Shown here piece by piece: positions 14,413-22,392 of a stretch of DNA of 36,743 nt; within the stretch, counting starts at the first letter, position 1; every line of letters starts with the position of its first letter. The notes under the pieces are model-generated. The model searched no databases and was not told the origin of the DNA. It was given only the letters and a program-made list of their open reading frames with translations. The stretch is from the IMG/VR virus record IMGVR_UViG_3300028577_000029, positions 1-36,743 of that record, one strand, 5' to 3'. The translations under genes were made by a program, and so were the position numbers. This DNA comes from a virus.

Positions 14413-14639
14413 TTGGCGTTCAGCAAATCCCGAACCTGATCAGCGCCATGCCACGCTGCGGCGATGCCCGCCCCGACAGCCGCGACCCATTTGCAGACGG
14501 ACGCGAAGATACGGAACGACGTGAGAATCTCACGCACCTCTTTCGTGACAGTGGTGTTCTCGACCATCTGCTCTTTGAGCGTGGTCACGTCGCTGATGAT
14601 CGTGGCCAGCAGCGGATCCGGTGCGCGGCGCTCAGTCAC
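14409..14639 (-). CDS. 76-residue coiled-coil plus membrane-helix protein, holin-like
   Basis: A GTG at 14639 starts it, overlapping the upstream stop as GTGA. Residues 10-45 form a heptad-like helix (LATIISDVTTLKEQMVENTT) and residues 47-65 a membrane segment (SVCKWVAAVGAGIAAAWHGA). This order is that of XhlA-like or other small holin-type proteins. A second holin-class protein is annotated at 11798, so one may be a regulator. Confidence 0.7.
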   Translation of the reverse strand: MTERRAPDPLLATIISDVTTLKEQMVENTTVTKEVREILTSFRIFASVCKWVAAVGAGIAAAWHGADQVRDLLNAK

Positions 14640-14989
14640 AGCGGCTGCCCCACAAAAGGCGGCTCGACCGCTTTCAGCGCGTGGTCTTTCTCAAAGATAT
14701 TGGTCAGCGCGATAACGAATTTGAATTTCCACGGGATAGGCTGGCCGGAAAGAACCCATCGGCCCGCGTGGCTGCTGATCGTTTCCTGCGGCAGCCCGCC
14801 GAAGATGAGCGAGTTGTCGAACTGGTCCAGCGCCTTGCCGCAGCGATACACCCATGCCCGGATGTTGTCGTTGCCCAGCGCGTAGCAGAAGATGCCGATG
14901 GGCAGGCACAGCACGCCCAGCAGGGCGATCGGGCCGAAGGCAAACCAGAACAGCAACGCCAGTAGAACCTGCTTTGTGCGATCGTTCAT
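14636..14989 (-). CDS. Conserved phage membrane protein (DQ...GG.P.ETxSS motif)
   Basis: A 117-residue protein. An N-terminal membrane region (VLLALLFWFAFGPIALLGVL) is followed by ALDQFDNSLIFGGLPQETIS. That motif recurs in small proteins of many tailed phages whose function is not known to me; it is then followed by a short Trp/Phe-rich tail. It lies between the tail fibre group and the lysis genes and overlaps both neighbours by 4 bases. Confidence 0.75.
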   Translation of the reverse strand: MNDRTKQVLLALLFWFAFGPIALLGVLCLPIGIFCYALGNDNIRAWVYRCGKALDQFDNSLIFGGLPQETISSHAGRWVLSGQPIPWKFKFVIALTNIFEKDHALKAVEPPFVGQPL

Positions 14990-15261
14990 TTGATCTGCCT
15001 CCGTAGATTTTGGACAGCCGCATCTTCGGCGGCAGCCACTTGCGCCACGGGATGCTGTGCGGGAATGATTCCGGCCTGCACCGCAGCCAGGAGTTGTTCG
15101 CGGAAATACCGATGCGTGAACGGGTGCGCGTTCTCGATCGCGTCGATCTGCGCCAATATCTCCGCATTCGGATTAGGTGGCGGCAGGGCTGCGATTTCCT
15201 CCGGTGTCAGTTCGATAACTGACTGCTCGCCTGTCATGACATCAACTTCGATTCTTTGCAC
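14986..15261 (-). CDS. Tail-fibre-associated small protein, possible assembly chaperone
   Basis: A 91-residue protein directly after the tail fibre gene. Its N-terminus (MQRIEVDVMTGEQSVIELTP) is of the type seen in small proteins encoded downstream of phage tail fibres, some called fibre assembly proteins; the rest is Ala/Gln-rich and helical. The start is GTG at 15261, 2 bases after the fibre stop; the next in-frame ATG would remove the conserved N-terminus. Confidence 0.65.
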   Translation of the reverse strand: MQRIEVDVMTGEQSVIELTPEEIAALPPPNPNAEILAQIDAIENAHPFTHRYFREQLLAAVQAGIIPAQHPVAQVAAAEDAAVQNLRRQIK

Positions 15262-15263
15262 GA

Positions 15264-16547
15264 TTAAGTCTCGTAAGCTATGTTGATTTCGCCAGCATCG
15301 AACGTGTTGGCGCCGCCGAGCGTAGTTATCCGAACTTTTGACAGTGCGCCGGCGATGGCCTTTGTCCCGGCACTGGTGGCGATCAATCCGACATTCGAGT
15401 CGTATAGCGTCGAAAATGCCGACCAGGTGTTGTTGCTGGAATTTTCCAGCGTCAGAACCATGACTCCGCCGATTACACTGGCCGCTGCCTCGGACGTGTC
15501 GATGCCGATGAAACTGATCGTGGATTGCGTCGGGCCTGTGCCGGTGTGCTGGGCGGCAGATAGGTAGCTGGACGTCTCAATGCCGCCGCTCGGCCCGATC
15601 TGAACGCACAAGCTGGACGTGCCGTTGGTCGAAACGCCGACGAAACTGATCGTGACGCGCTTGACGCCTGCCGGCAGTCCGGTGAAGTCAATCGATGTGC
15701 CGGAAGTAGAGGGAACCGGCGTACCGAGGGTGATCCCGCTGGTCGCGGTGAACCACTCGGGCGCGGTAGCCCCCGCGTTCATTCGCAGTTGCTGCAGCCC
15801 CGTTCCAGCCGCCAATCGCGCCGGCGTGTTCGCAGCACTCGCGTAAAGCGTGTCGCCCGTCGTCGTCAAAACATTGGCGATCGAATCCGTCCACGAAACG
15901 TCGGTGCCATTCGATGTCAAGACGCGTTTGTTCGTGCCGATGCCGAGCTTGGCCCATACACCCGCAACACCCGCGACAAGAACGTCGCCACGCGTGCCCG
16001 CTGCCAATTTAGCCGGTGTCACTGACCCGTCGGCAGGCGTTTGCAGTGACGCGCTCCCGATGTCGAGTGCCACCAATGCCGTCGCCGTCGAGTTGAACGC
16101 AAGAACTTTATTCGCCGCAGGCGTTGGCAGCGTCAGCGTCGTGCTGGATATGTCCGCGTCCGACAACACCAACGAGCGTGACACCAGACTTTTCAGCCGG
16201 CGCACCATCAGCGTCAAAACGTCCAATCCCTTTTCCACCGACTCCGCGGGCAGCGGGTCATTGGCGACGAGGTCGAGCGTTTGCTGCACGACAGGGTCAG
16301 CGTAGATGACAACGGAGGCAAGATTCGCGGGTGCCACGCTAAACACCACATTCGCGCCCGAGAGATAGCGCCCGACAGAGTCGATGCTGCCCGACAGTGT
16401 GTAGTCAGAGTTGAGCACCATCGTCACGCCGTTAACCAGCACGATCAGATCGGCCGCGGCGGTGAACGCATAGTTGTAGGCAAACGAGGTCGTAACCCCG
16501 TTTCCGGTCGCGGTAGCTCGGTTGTCTGCTGCGGCTGGAATGGTCAT
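15264..16547 (-). CDS. Tail fibre protein with T7-type N-terminal anchor
   Basis: A 427-residue fibre. Residues 1-130 match the T7 gp17-like virion attachment domain in style (TSFAYNYAF, VNGVTMVLNSDYTL, then NDPLPAESVEKGLDVLTLMV). The middle is a repetitive Ala/Thr/Ser-rich shaft. The C-terminal 150 residues (DFTGLPAGVKRVTISFVGVS, then QIGPSGGIETSSYLS) form a beta-rich tip domain that should contact the host surface. No variable-repeat or reverse transcriptase pattern of the BPP-1 kind was seen. It follows the last ejection protein gene. Confidence 0.88.
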   Translation of the reverse strand: MTIPAAADNRATATGNGVTTSFAYNYAFTAAADLIVLVNGVTMVLNSDYTLSGSIDSVGRYLSGANVVFSVAPANLASVVIYADPVVQQTLDLVANDPLPAESVEKGLDVLTLMVRRLKSLVSRSLVLSDADISSTTLTLPTPAANKVLAFNSTATALVALDIGSASLQTPADGSVTPAKLAAGTRGDVLVAGVAGVWAKLGIGTNKRVLTSNGTDVSWTDSIANVLTTTGDTLYASAANTPARLAAGTGLQQLRMNAGATAPEWFTATSGITLGTPVPSTSGTSIDFTGLPAGVKRVTISFVGVSTNGTSSLCVQIGPSGGIETSSYLSAAQHTGTGPTQSTISFIGIDTSEAAASVIGGVMVLTLENSSNNTWSAFSTLYDSNVGLIATSAGTKAIAGALSKVRITTLGGANTFDAGEINIAYET

Positions 16548-16574
16548 GGTTCAATCCCTCGAATTCGCATTATC

Positions 16575-19500
16575 TCATTCCGTTGTGTTTTTCTCAATGG
16601 GCTGAGAAAGACGCTTGGCCAGTTCGCCCGTGATGCGGACAATCTCGGCCTGGCGCTGTTCCGGCGTCAGGACGGTCGCCCGCGCCACCCCGCGCGCTTT
16701 CTCAAATACGATATCAAAAGCCCGTTTTTTGATCATGTCCGGCGCGTGCGCCCACATCGGCGAATTCACCATTGGAGCCATGATTTCATGGGCTAAATGC
16801 CCGGCCACGTCGCCGAATTTGTCCTGCTGATCGGGCGTCAACGCCACTTCACCCAGCTTGTGATCGTGCCCGGCCGGCAGTTCAATCGACTCGGGCGCTT
16901 TGGCGACACCCACCTTGAGCCGCGCGGCTTCCGCGCGCACCGGGTCGTCCGTCACGGTGTTGGTCTGAATCGGCGACACGACGCCCAGGCGCTCCCGATT
17001 GGCAATTTTCTCGCCGAACGTGTCGCGCTGTGCGACCAGCGTTTCGCGCGCAAACGGTATCCGGTTTTTCACTGCATCGATGGCGCTGTTGATTTCCCGA
17101 ATGTAGGGGTCGTTCAACTGCGCGTTCTGCGCGATAACGCCGGGGATAACCAGGCCCGCGATGCCCTGCGCGAACTTGGCACCGTAGCGGTCGGGCTCGG
17201 TAATCGCGTGAATGATGTTGGCGAAGCCCTGCAAAAACGTCTGCGACGTGATCGCGTTGCCCATGGCGACGGCCAGCATCTTCGGAGTTTTATCGCGTTC
17301 CTCGGGCGTCATGTGCTCGCTGACTTCGTGCATGTCCGCATACATGCCCAGCAGCGTGCCGACAGGCTGCAGCCGCTGATAGGAATACCACTTGTCGCCG
17401 ATCTTGATCGAGTACGGCTGCCAGCCGGCCGCCATCATCGTGCGTTTTTTATTCGGATCGGGGTCGCCGGCGCCGCTGATGTTGCCAGCCATTGCGAAAG
17501 ACACTGCCACGCCGCCGATCGCGGCGCCGACCAGCACTTCAGCCACTGCCTTGTCACGCGCGGCGCCGCCTTCCGACAGCGCCTGCCGCCACTCTTTGAT
17601 CGCGAAGGCTGCGGGCGTCATGCGCAGAAGCTCTTTCGCGATGTTGCCCGGTGTCTGAACGAATGGCACTACCAGCCTTAGCACCGGCGCGGCGCCGAGC
17701 AAGTCCTGCACGGCCTGCGCAATCGGACCACCTTTGGTGTTGAACGTGAGCCGGTCGCCCGCCGCCTTGATCGCCTCGGCCATCTTCGCGTCGGGGTTCT
17801 GTGAAATCTCAACCACGCGCTTGCGGAATTCACGCGTCAGCGGGTTCAGCCCCTCGGACGTCGCCTGTCGCGTGGCGAGGGAATACGCTTCGCCGCGTTC
17901 GTTCATCGTGCGAAACAGCGCGTCCACTGCGGATAGTTGCCCGAACGTGAGCGTGCGCAGGACGCGACCCGTTTCGCCCGGGATCGCGCCCCGCTTGGTG
18001 TCGGTCTTGCCGCTGCCTCTGTCAGTCGCGTCTTTCCAGTTTTCCCACGTCGCCTTGACCCCTTCGACGCGGAGCATCTTGCCAACATAGGTAAGGGCGT
18101 CAATCGTGCCGTGCAAATTGCCGACCAGTCGGGCTACAGGCTCCATCGCTGTCACGCGGTCAGGACCGGAACGGAACATACCTATACCGGCTGCAACCGT
18201 TTCCACAACAGGACGCAAAGCCGCAAACGTCGTGTTGCCCATCAGGTTCGCCATCTGCGTGAACGGGCCGGATATCATGCCCATCTTCACTGCCTCGTTA
18301 ACCATTTCCATCGTCGTCGCTTTCGCAGCGTCGCGCGAGAATTTCGCCATGCCTTCCGGCGTGCTGATTTCGCCAGCCACTTTCAGGAGTGTGTCGGGGT
18401 CGCCGCCGTACATGTCGACCAGTTCCTTCATGCGCGCGGTGTCCTGGCGCAGTTCCTTGAACCGCTTGGCATACTCGACTGCGCGCGCCGCTTCGGTCAG
18501 GCCACCGGCGAAATCGGATTGAATCATCGCCAGCTTGTTGATCGCGTCGAGTGCGTCCAGCTTCATCTGGTCGGTCGCGGTGCCCGCCGCCTTCGCGTCA
18601 TTGTGCGTCTTGATCGCGGCCGCGGCATCGTTCGCCGCCTGCATCAGCAAGTCGCCACGCACTTTCATGTCGACCGCGCTGGCGGCAGTCCCGCGCTCGC
18701 GTCCGGCGAGAATCTTCTGCGCGTCCGGTCCCATCAAGTCGTTCAGCACCGCCTCGGCTTTGGCTTCCGTTTCGGCGTGCGACTGCGGCTTGCCGTCGGC
18801 GAGATACACTTCGTTCATGCGGGCAACCGTGGCGCGCAGCGCGTCCGGGCCGTCGATCGACTTCAGGTTCAGTTGATACGGAACCTGCGCATCCGGTATG
18901 TCTGCAAACGGGTGGTCGAGGACTGCTTGCGCCTTGTCGCCGGGGAAGGCGTCGCGCGCTGCGGTTTCGGCGGCGAGGGGGCGGTAGGCTACAGGCAACT
19001 CGTCGGCCGTTACGACTTTCGTGGACGAACCTTCGATATTCGCCGCTTGTGACGACTTCAGTTCGGCGGCAATCTGCGGATCCGCCTTCGCGTCCGCCAC
19101 CACTTGCGCGGGCTCAACGCCGGTTCGCGCGTAGATATTCGCAACCTTGCCGGCGACGTGCGTGGCCGCGTGCAGCCCGCCAATCATAATCGCGGCGTTC
19201 AGGAAATCTTCTTTCTCGGGCAGATGCCCCGACAGCGCGGCGTTCGCCGTAACCATCGTCGTGCCCTCAGTCACAGCACCCGCAGTATTAATTGCTGCAT
19301 TCGCCCCACCCACCGACAGCGTTTCGCCGATCATCGGTGCGACCACTTTGCCGACCGTGCGCGCGGCCAGTCCACCCGCCCCGGCAGTCAACCCCCCAAC
19401 CAGCGCGTCCTTCGCCGTTTCTTTGGCGACGATCGCCGTGCGCGACAGGAAATCAGCCACGCCCGTCACTTCACCTTTCGAATACGCCTGAATCAGCGAC

Positions 19501-19895
19501 TGCCGGATCGCGGTCGGAACGGCGAATGCGCCAGCACCCCCGCCGATGATGCCGCCAACCACGGCGCCCGCCGGTGCTGCCGGGCCGGTGACGGCCGCGC
19601 CGATAGCAGCGCCCGCCGGTGCGCCAGCAGCAGCACCGCCGATCATTTCGGGCAGTTCGGAAACCATCTGCGCTGCCGACGACGCGAGGGATTGCCACCA
19701 CTTCGCATGTTGTGGGTCGAGGACAATATCCGGCATCCGGCCGCGCGCAATCAGCCCGCGCGTGCTGCCTTGATACCCGGCGTCCACCGCTTCCGAAAAG
19801 GTAGACGCAATGCGCGGCTGCTTGCGGCGGTCACCGAATACCTGCGCGTCGCTCATCGGCTGGACGCCGAATACTTCTTCGTCGGTCATCGGCAT
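16575..19895 (-). CDS. Large internal virion / DNA ejection protein (gp16-like position)
   Basis: A 1106-residue protein, the longest in the window. After an acidic N-terminus (MPMTDEEVFGVQPMSDAQVF) it carries a long Gly/Ala-rich hydrophobic region at about 75-135, then extended helical parts. A second short hydrophobic stretch (VLVGAAIGGVAVSFAMAG) lies near residue 795. This suits a protein ejected with the DNA to form a trans-envelope conduit. I see no clear lytic transglycosylase motif. The start at 19895 is chosen because it overlaps the preceding stop as TAATG. The role is inferred from order, length and composition. Confidence 0.75.
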   Translation of the reverse strand: MPMTDEEVFGVQPMSDAQVFGDRRKQPRIASTFSEAVDAGYQGSTRGLIARGRMPDIVLDPQHAKWWQSLASSAAQMVSELPEMIGGAAAGAPAGAAIGAAVTGPAAPAGAVVGGIIGGGAGAFAVPTAIRQSLIQAYSKGEVTGVADFLSRTAIVAKETAKDALVGGLTAGAGGLAARTVGKVVAPMIGETLSVGGANAAINTAGAVTEGTTMVTANAALSGHLPEKEDFLNAAIMIGGLHAATHVAGKVANIYARTGVEPAQVVADAKADPQIAAELKSSQAANIEGSSTKVVTADELPVAYRPLAAETAARDAFPGDKAQAVLDHPFADIPDAQVPYQLNLKSIDGPDALRATVARMNEVYLADGKPQSHAETEAKAEAVLNDLMGPDAQKILAGRERGTAASAVDMKVRGDLLMQAANDAAAAIKTHNDAKAAGTATDQMKLDALDAINKLAMIQSDFAGGLTEAARAVEYAKRFKELRQDTARMKELVDMYGGDPDTLLKVAGEISTPEGMAKFSRDAAKATTMEMVNEAVKMGMISGPFTQMANLMGNTTFAALRPVVETVAAGIGMFRSGPDRVTAMEPVARLVGNLHGTIDALTYVGKMLRVEGVKATWENWKDATDRGSGKTDTKRGAIPGETGRVLRTLTFGQLSAVDALFRTMNERGEAYSLATRQATSEGLNPLTREFRKRVVEISQNPDAKMAEAIKAAGDRLTFNTKGGPIAQAVQDLLGAAPVLRLVVPFVQTPGNIAKELLRMTPAAFAIKEWRQALSEGGAARDKAVAEVLVGAAIGGVAVSFAMAGNISGAGDPDPNKKRTMMAAGWQPYSIKIGDKWYSYQRLQPVGTLLGMYADMHEVSEHMTPEERDKTPKMLAVAMGNAITSQTFLQGFANIIHAITEPDRYGAKFAQGIAGLVIPGVIAQNAQLNDPYIREINSAIDAVKNRIPFARETLVAQRDTFGEKIANRERLGVVSPIQTNTVTDDPVRAEAARLKVGVAKAPESIELPAGHDHKLGEVALTPDQQDKFGDVAGHLAHEIMAPMVNSPMWAHAPDMIKKRAFDIVFEKARGVARATVLTPEQRQAEIVRITGELAKRLSQPIEKNTTE

Positions 19896-21451
19896 TACTG
19901 CACCCACCCGTCAGCGGTCCACTTCAATTTCCCTTTCGGCGTGTCGTAACTCGCGCCAATTACTCGGTCTTTCGCGGGCGGGATTGCGTTTGTCGAACCC
20001 CGCGCGCCATCCTTAACCTGCTGCGCGCCAGCGGCCAGCGCCTGCGCGCCGTTTGGCATGTAGGTGCTGATGTGCTCGGGCGAGAAAAAATAATCCTTCG
20101 ACTTCGGGTTCATCAGGTCGCGGGGATTCTTTTTGTCGTTGCGCATGACCTCGACCTGCTGGAAAAAGTCCGATCGAATGCGCGCGGTCACGTCCTGCAC
20201 AATCTCGGGCTGCATCGCCAGCATCGGGTTTTTGCCGACCGCATTGGATACGTTGCCCAATTGCGTATTCACGTCGCGCTCAAATGTATTGGTGCTGCCG
20301 TCGCGCAATCCCTTGAACCGATCCTCGAGGAACATTTCCTCGCGATAGTTCAGTTTGCCGTCGCGATACGCCTGCCGCACGTTGTCGACACTGAACGACT
20401 TTTTCGGGTCGCCGTCGGCCGCAATCATGTCCCCCCACAGTTTGCCCACTGCGGCGTTGTTGCGCGTCAGCGCGTCGCTCTCTGCCTCTTTCGCGCGCCG
20501 GTGCATTGTGTCGGCCAGGTGTTGTTTCTCCACCGACGTCAGCGTCGAGTCCGCCATGATCTGCTGGTAGCTCGGGCGCCCGCCGTTCTCTTTGCTCGGG
20601 GTGTAAATACGCTGCATAAACGTATTCATCACCGCTTCTTGCTTGTCCTTTTTCTCGCGTTCAGCGGCCAGTCGCTGCGCCTCCCCCAGCGTCTTTTTGG
20701 CGTTGATTCCAACGTCGGCTTCGCGCAGCATCGTTTCTTTTTGCTTCTGGTCGAGCACGCCGTCGAGTTCACCCTTCATCAGCTTTTCGCGCGCGAGCTC
20801 GGGCGCACCGTTCTGAACCAAACCGCGAATCAATCCCTCGCCCAACTGCGCCTTGGCGATTTCCTGCAATTCCAATCGCTTCGCCGCGGGCAGGTTCGCA
20901 TACCTTGAATTCGGGTCGTCGATCGCGGACTTCGCCTGCGCGACCGCGTTGGCGTAACCTGTCGGGTCCGTGATCAGCCCCGCCGACAGATTGCCCACCA
21001 TGTCGGTGTAGTCCTGCTTGGCCTTCAGCGCGTCGAGTTCGGCTTGACCGCCGATCGCTTTGCCGACAAACGCATTCGTCATTTCACCAGAGAGCCGGTC
21101 AAACGTGGCAGCACCTTCGCGCGTCGCGACCGTGCTGCGCATCTGCGTGAAATAGTCGGCCATGTCCTTCTGCATAGTCGGCACCAGCGTCTTGTCGCCG
21201 GGCTGCGTAGTTTTCATGCGCTCGATCAGGTTCTGCTGCCAGTCGAGTTGCGCCTTCGTCATCGCGGAGTGAACGGCCGTCACGTCGTCCTGCACCTTGA
21301 TCTTCTGGTTGACGTCGACGATCGCCTGCCCGCCTTCAGCCAGCGCGTCCAGCCCGCGCGATTCGTACGCGCCAAATGAGGCTGGCGTCGCCTGCGTTTG
21401 CAGTGAACCTTGGGGTGTCACGTCTTGTTCGTAGGGTCGGATTTTTGCCAT
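19895..21451 (-). CDS. Internal virion protein (gp15-like position)
   Basis: A 518-residue, mostly helical protein with no signal peptide. The N-terminus MAKIRPYEQDVTPQGSLQTQ and long charged helices (AKQDYTDMVGNLSAG, AEREKKDKQEAVMNTFMQR) resemble ejection proteins of BPP-1-like and related podoviruses. It stands between the small gp14-like gene and the 1106-residue protein, the place held by gp15 in T7. It probably forms part of the internal core or ejectosome. Assignment rests mainly on synteny. Confidence 0.75.
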   Translation of the reverse strand: MAKIRPYEQDVTPQGSLQTQATPASFGAYESRGLDALAEGGQAIVDVNQKIKVQDDVTAVHSAMTKAQLDWQQNLIERMKTTQPGDKTLVPTMQKDMADYFTQMRSTVATREGAATFDRLSGEMTNAFVGKAIGGQAELDALKAKQDYTDMVGNLSAGLITDPTGYANAVAQAKSAIDDPNSRYANLPAAKRLELQEIAKAQLGEGLIRGLVQNGAPELAREKLMKGELDGVLDQKQKETMLREADVGINAKKTLGEAQRLAAEREKKDKQEAVMNTFMQRIYTPSKENGGRPSYQQIMADSTLTSVEKQHLADTMHRRAKEAESDALTRNNAAVGKLWGDMIAADGDPKKSFSVDNVRQAYRDGKLNYREEMFLEDRFKGLRDGSTNTFERDVNTQLGNVSNAVGKNPMLAMQPEIVQDVTARIRSDFFQQVEVMRNDKKNPRDLMNPKSKDYFFSPEHISTYMPNGAQALAAGAQQVKDGARGSTNAIPPAKDRVIGASYDTPKGKLKWTADGWVQ

Positions 21452-21454
21452 GAT

Positions 21455-21985
21455 TTATGCCGTCAGCAAGTCAGCGGTATAGTCGGAACCGACGCTGTAG
21501 TCTCGCGCCCCGTCCGATACACCGTGGATCGTATTACCCGGCGGCGCGTTCGCTTTAATGCCTGCGTAGCCTTTTCCGATCGCGCCGCCCGCCCCTAGCA
21601 ACCCGGACGTCGACGCGCTCGACGACGCCATGCTGTCAAGCCCCGCCTGATTTTGAAAGCCCGCCGCGCGCAGCGCGTAATTGTATTTCGTCGTCAGGTT
21701 GTCCAGCGTCGCCGTTCGCACGCTGTCCTGCAGCACATCGACCGGCGAACCCTGTGTGCCGTCTACACCGGACGCGCCGTAGTTGGCGGTCATGGCGCCG
21801 ATCTGTAGCCGTGCCGTGCGGTCCTGCTTTGCAGCAGCAGCGTCGCCCTGTTGCGTGGCGATCGTCGCGTTCTGCTGCGCGATCTGCGAATTGTAGTCAG
21901 CCGACTTAGACGCAGCCGATGCCGACGACATCGCGCTGAGTGCTTGAATTCCCATCAGTATATAAGGTAGAGCAGCGACTGCCAT
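21455..21985 (-). CDS. Internal virion protein (gp14-like)
   Basis: A 176-residue protein. An N-terminal hydrophobic segment (MAVAALPYILMGIQALSAMS) leads into a long Ala/Gln-rich helix (SQIAQQNATIATQQGDAAAA), then GVDGTQGSPVDVLQDSV, a pattern recurrent in podovirus gp14-like internal proteins. The ATG at 21985 overlaps the preceding stop as TAATG; a longer frame upstream lacks support. It is probably ejected into the outer membrane during infection. Confidence 0.78.
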   Translation of the reverse strand: MAVAALPYILMGIQALSAMSSASAASKSADYNSQIAQQNATIATQQGDAAAAKQDRTARLQIGAMTANYGASGVDGTQGSPVDVLQDSVRTATLDNLTTKYNYALRAAGFQNQAGLDSMASSSASTSGLLGAGGAIGKGYAGIKANAPPGNTIHGVSDGARDYSVGSDYTADLLTA

Positions 21986-22392
21986 TATCGTATCCTCACG
22001 TAAAGCGTGTAACTGCCACCCATCGGTTCTTCGTGAAAGCCCAATGCCTTCGCCCACCGATGCCCCGCTTCAAATCCATTTGCCACTTCCATTTCAATAC
22101 GGTGATACGGAAACTCATCGATACACCGCTTCACTGCACTGTGGAACGCCAAAAACTCACTTCTTTGCAACGCGCCGATGGCCACCCACAGCAGCGCCCG
22201 GCATCTTCCCGGCAGCGGCACGACCCCGCCGCAGGCCACTATTCGGTCGTCAGTCGTGGCTGTCCACGATCTTTCCCTTTCCAATACCCTCCGGTGTACG
22301 TCCGTCATCGCCGCAACTTCAGCTTTTTGCTCGGGCTGCACGTCAAGCCAATCAAAATGCCAGCCCTCAAACGGAATAACCTTAATTGCCAT
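21985..22392 (-). CDS. GNAT-fold protein, T7 gp13-like (DUF2833 type)
   Basis: A 135-residue protein with GNAT-like features: VACGGVVPLPGRCRALLWVA as the central strand and a C-terminal NGFEAGHRWAKALGFHEE, the usual acetyltransferase end motif. In T7-like phages a GNAT-like internal protein sits exactly between the tail tube B gene and the gp14 gene, as here. The clear R/Q-x-x-G-x-G/A acetyl-CoA loop is not obvious, so it may be structural rather than catalytic. It overlaps the preceding gene by 11 bases. Confidence 0.8.
   Translation of the reverse strand: MAIKVIPFEGWHFDWLDVQPEQKAEVAAMTDVHRRVLERERSWTATTDDRIVACGGVVPLPGRCRALLWVAIGALQRSEFLAFHSAVKRCIDEFPYHRIEMEVANGFEAGHRWAKALGFHEEPMGGSYTLYVRIR

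Noticed and set aside
15264-16547. A diversity-generating retroelement acting on the tail fibre, as in BPP-1
   Set aside because: No reverse transcriptase with a YxDD motif and no template/variable repeat pair was seen in the window.
16797-19949. Several long plus-strand frames (294, 371 and 281 codons) opposite the large ejection protein
   Set aside because: Arg/His-rich shadow translations without ribosome-binding sites that follow the codon bias of the opposite strand.
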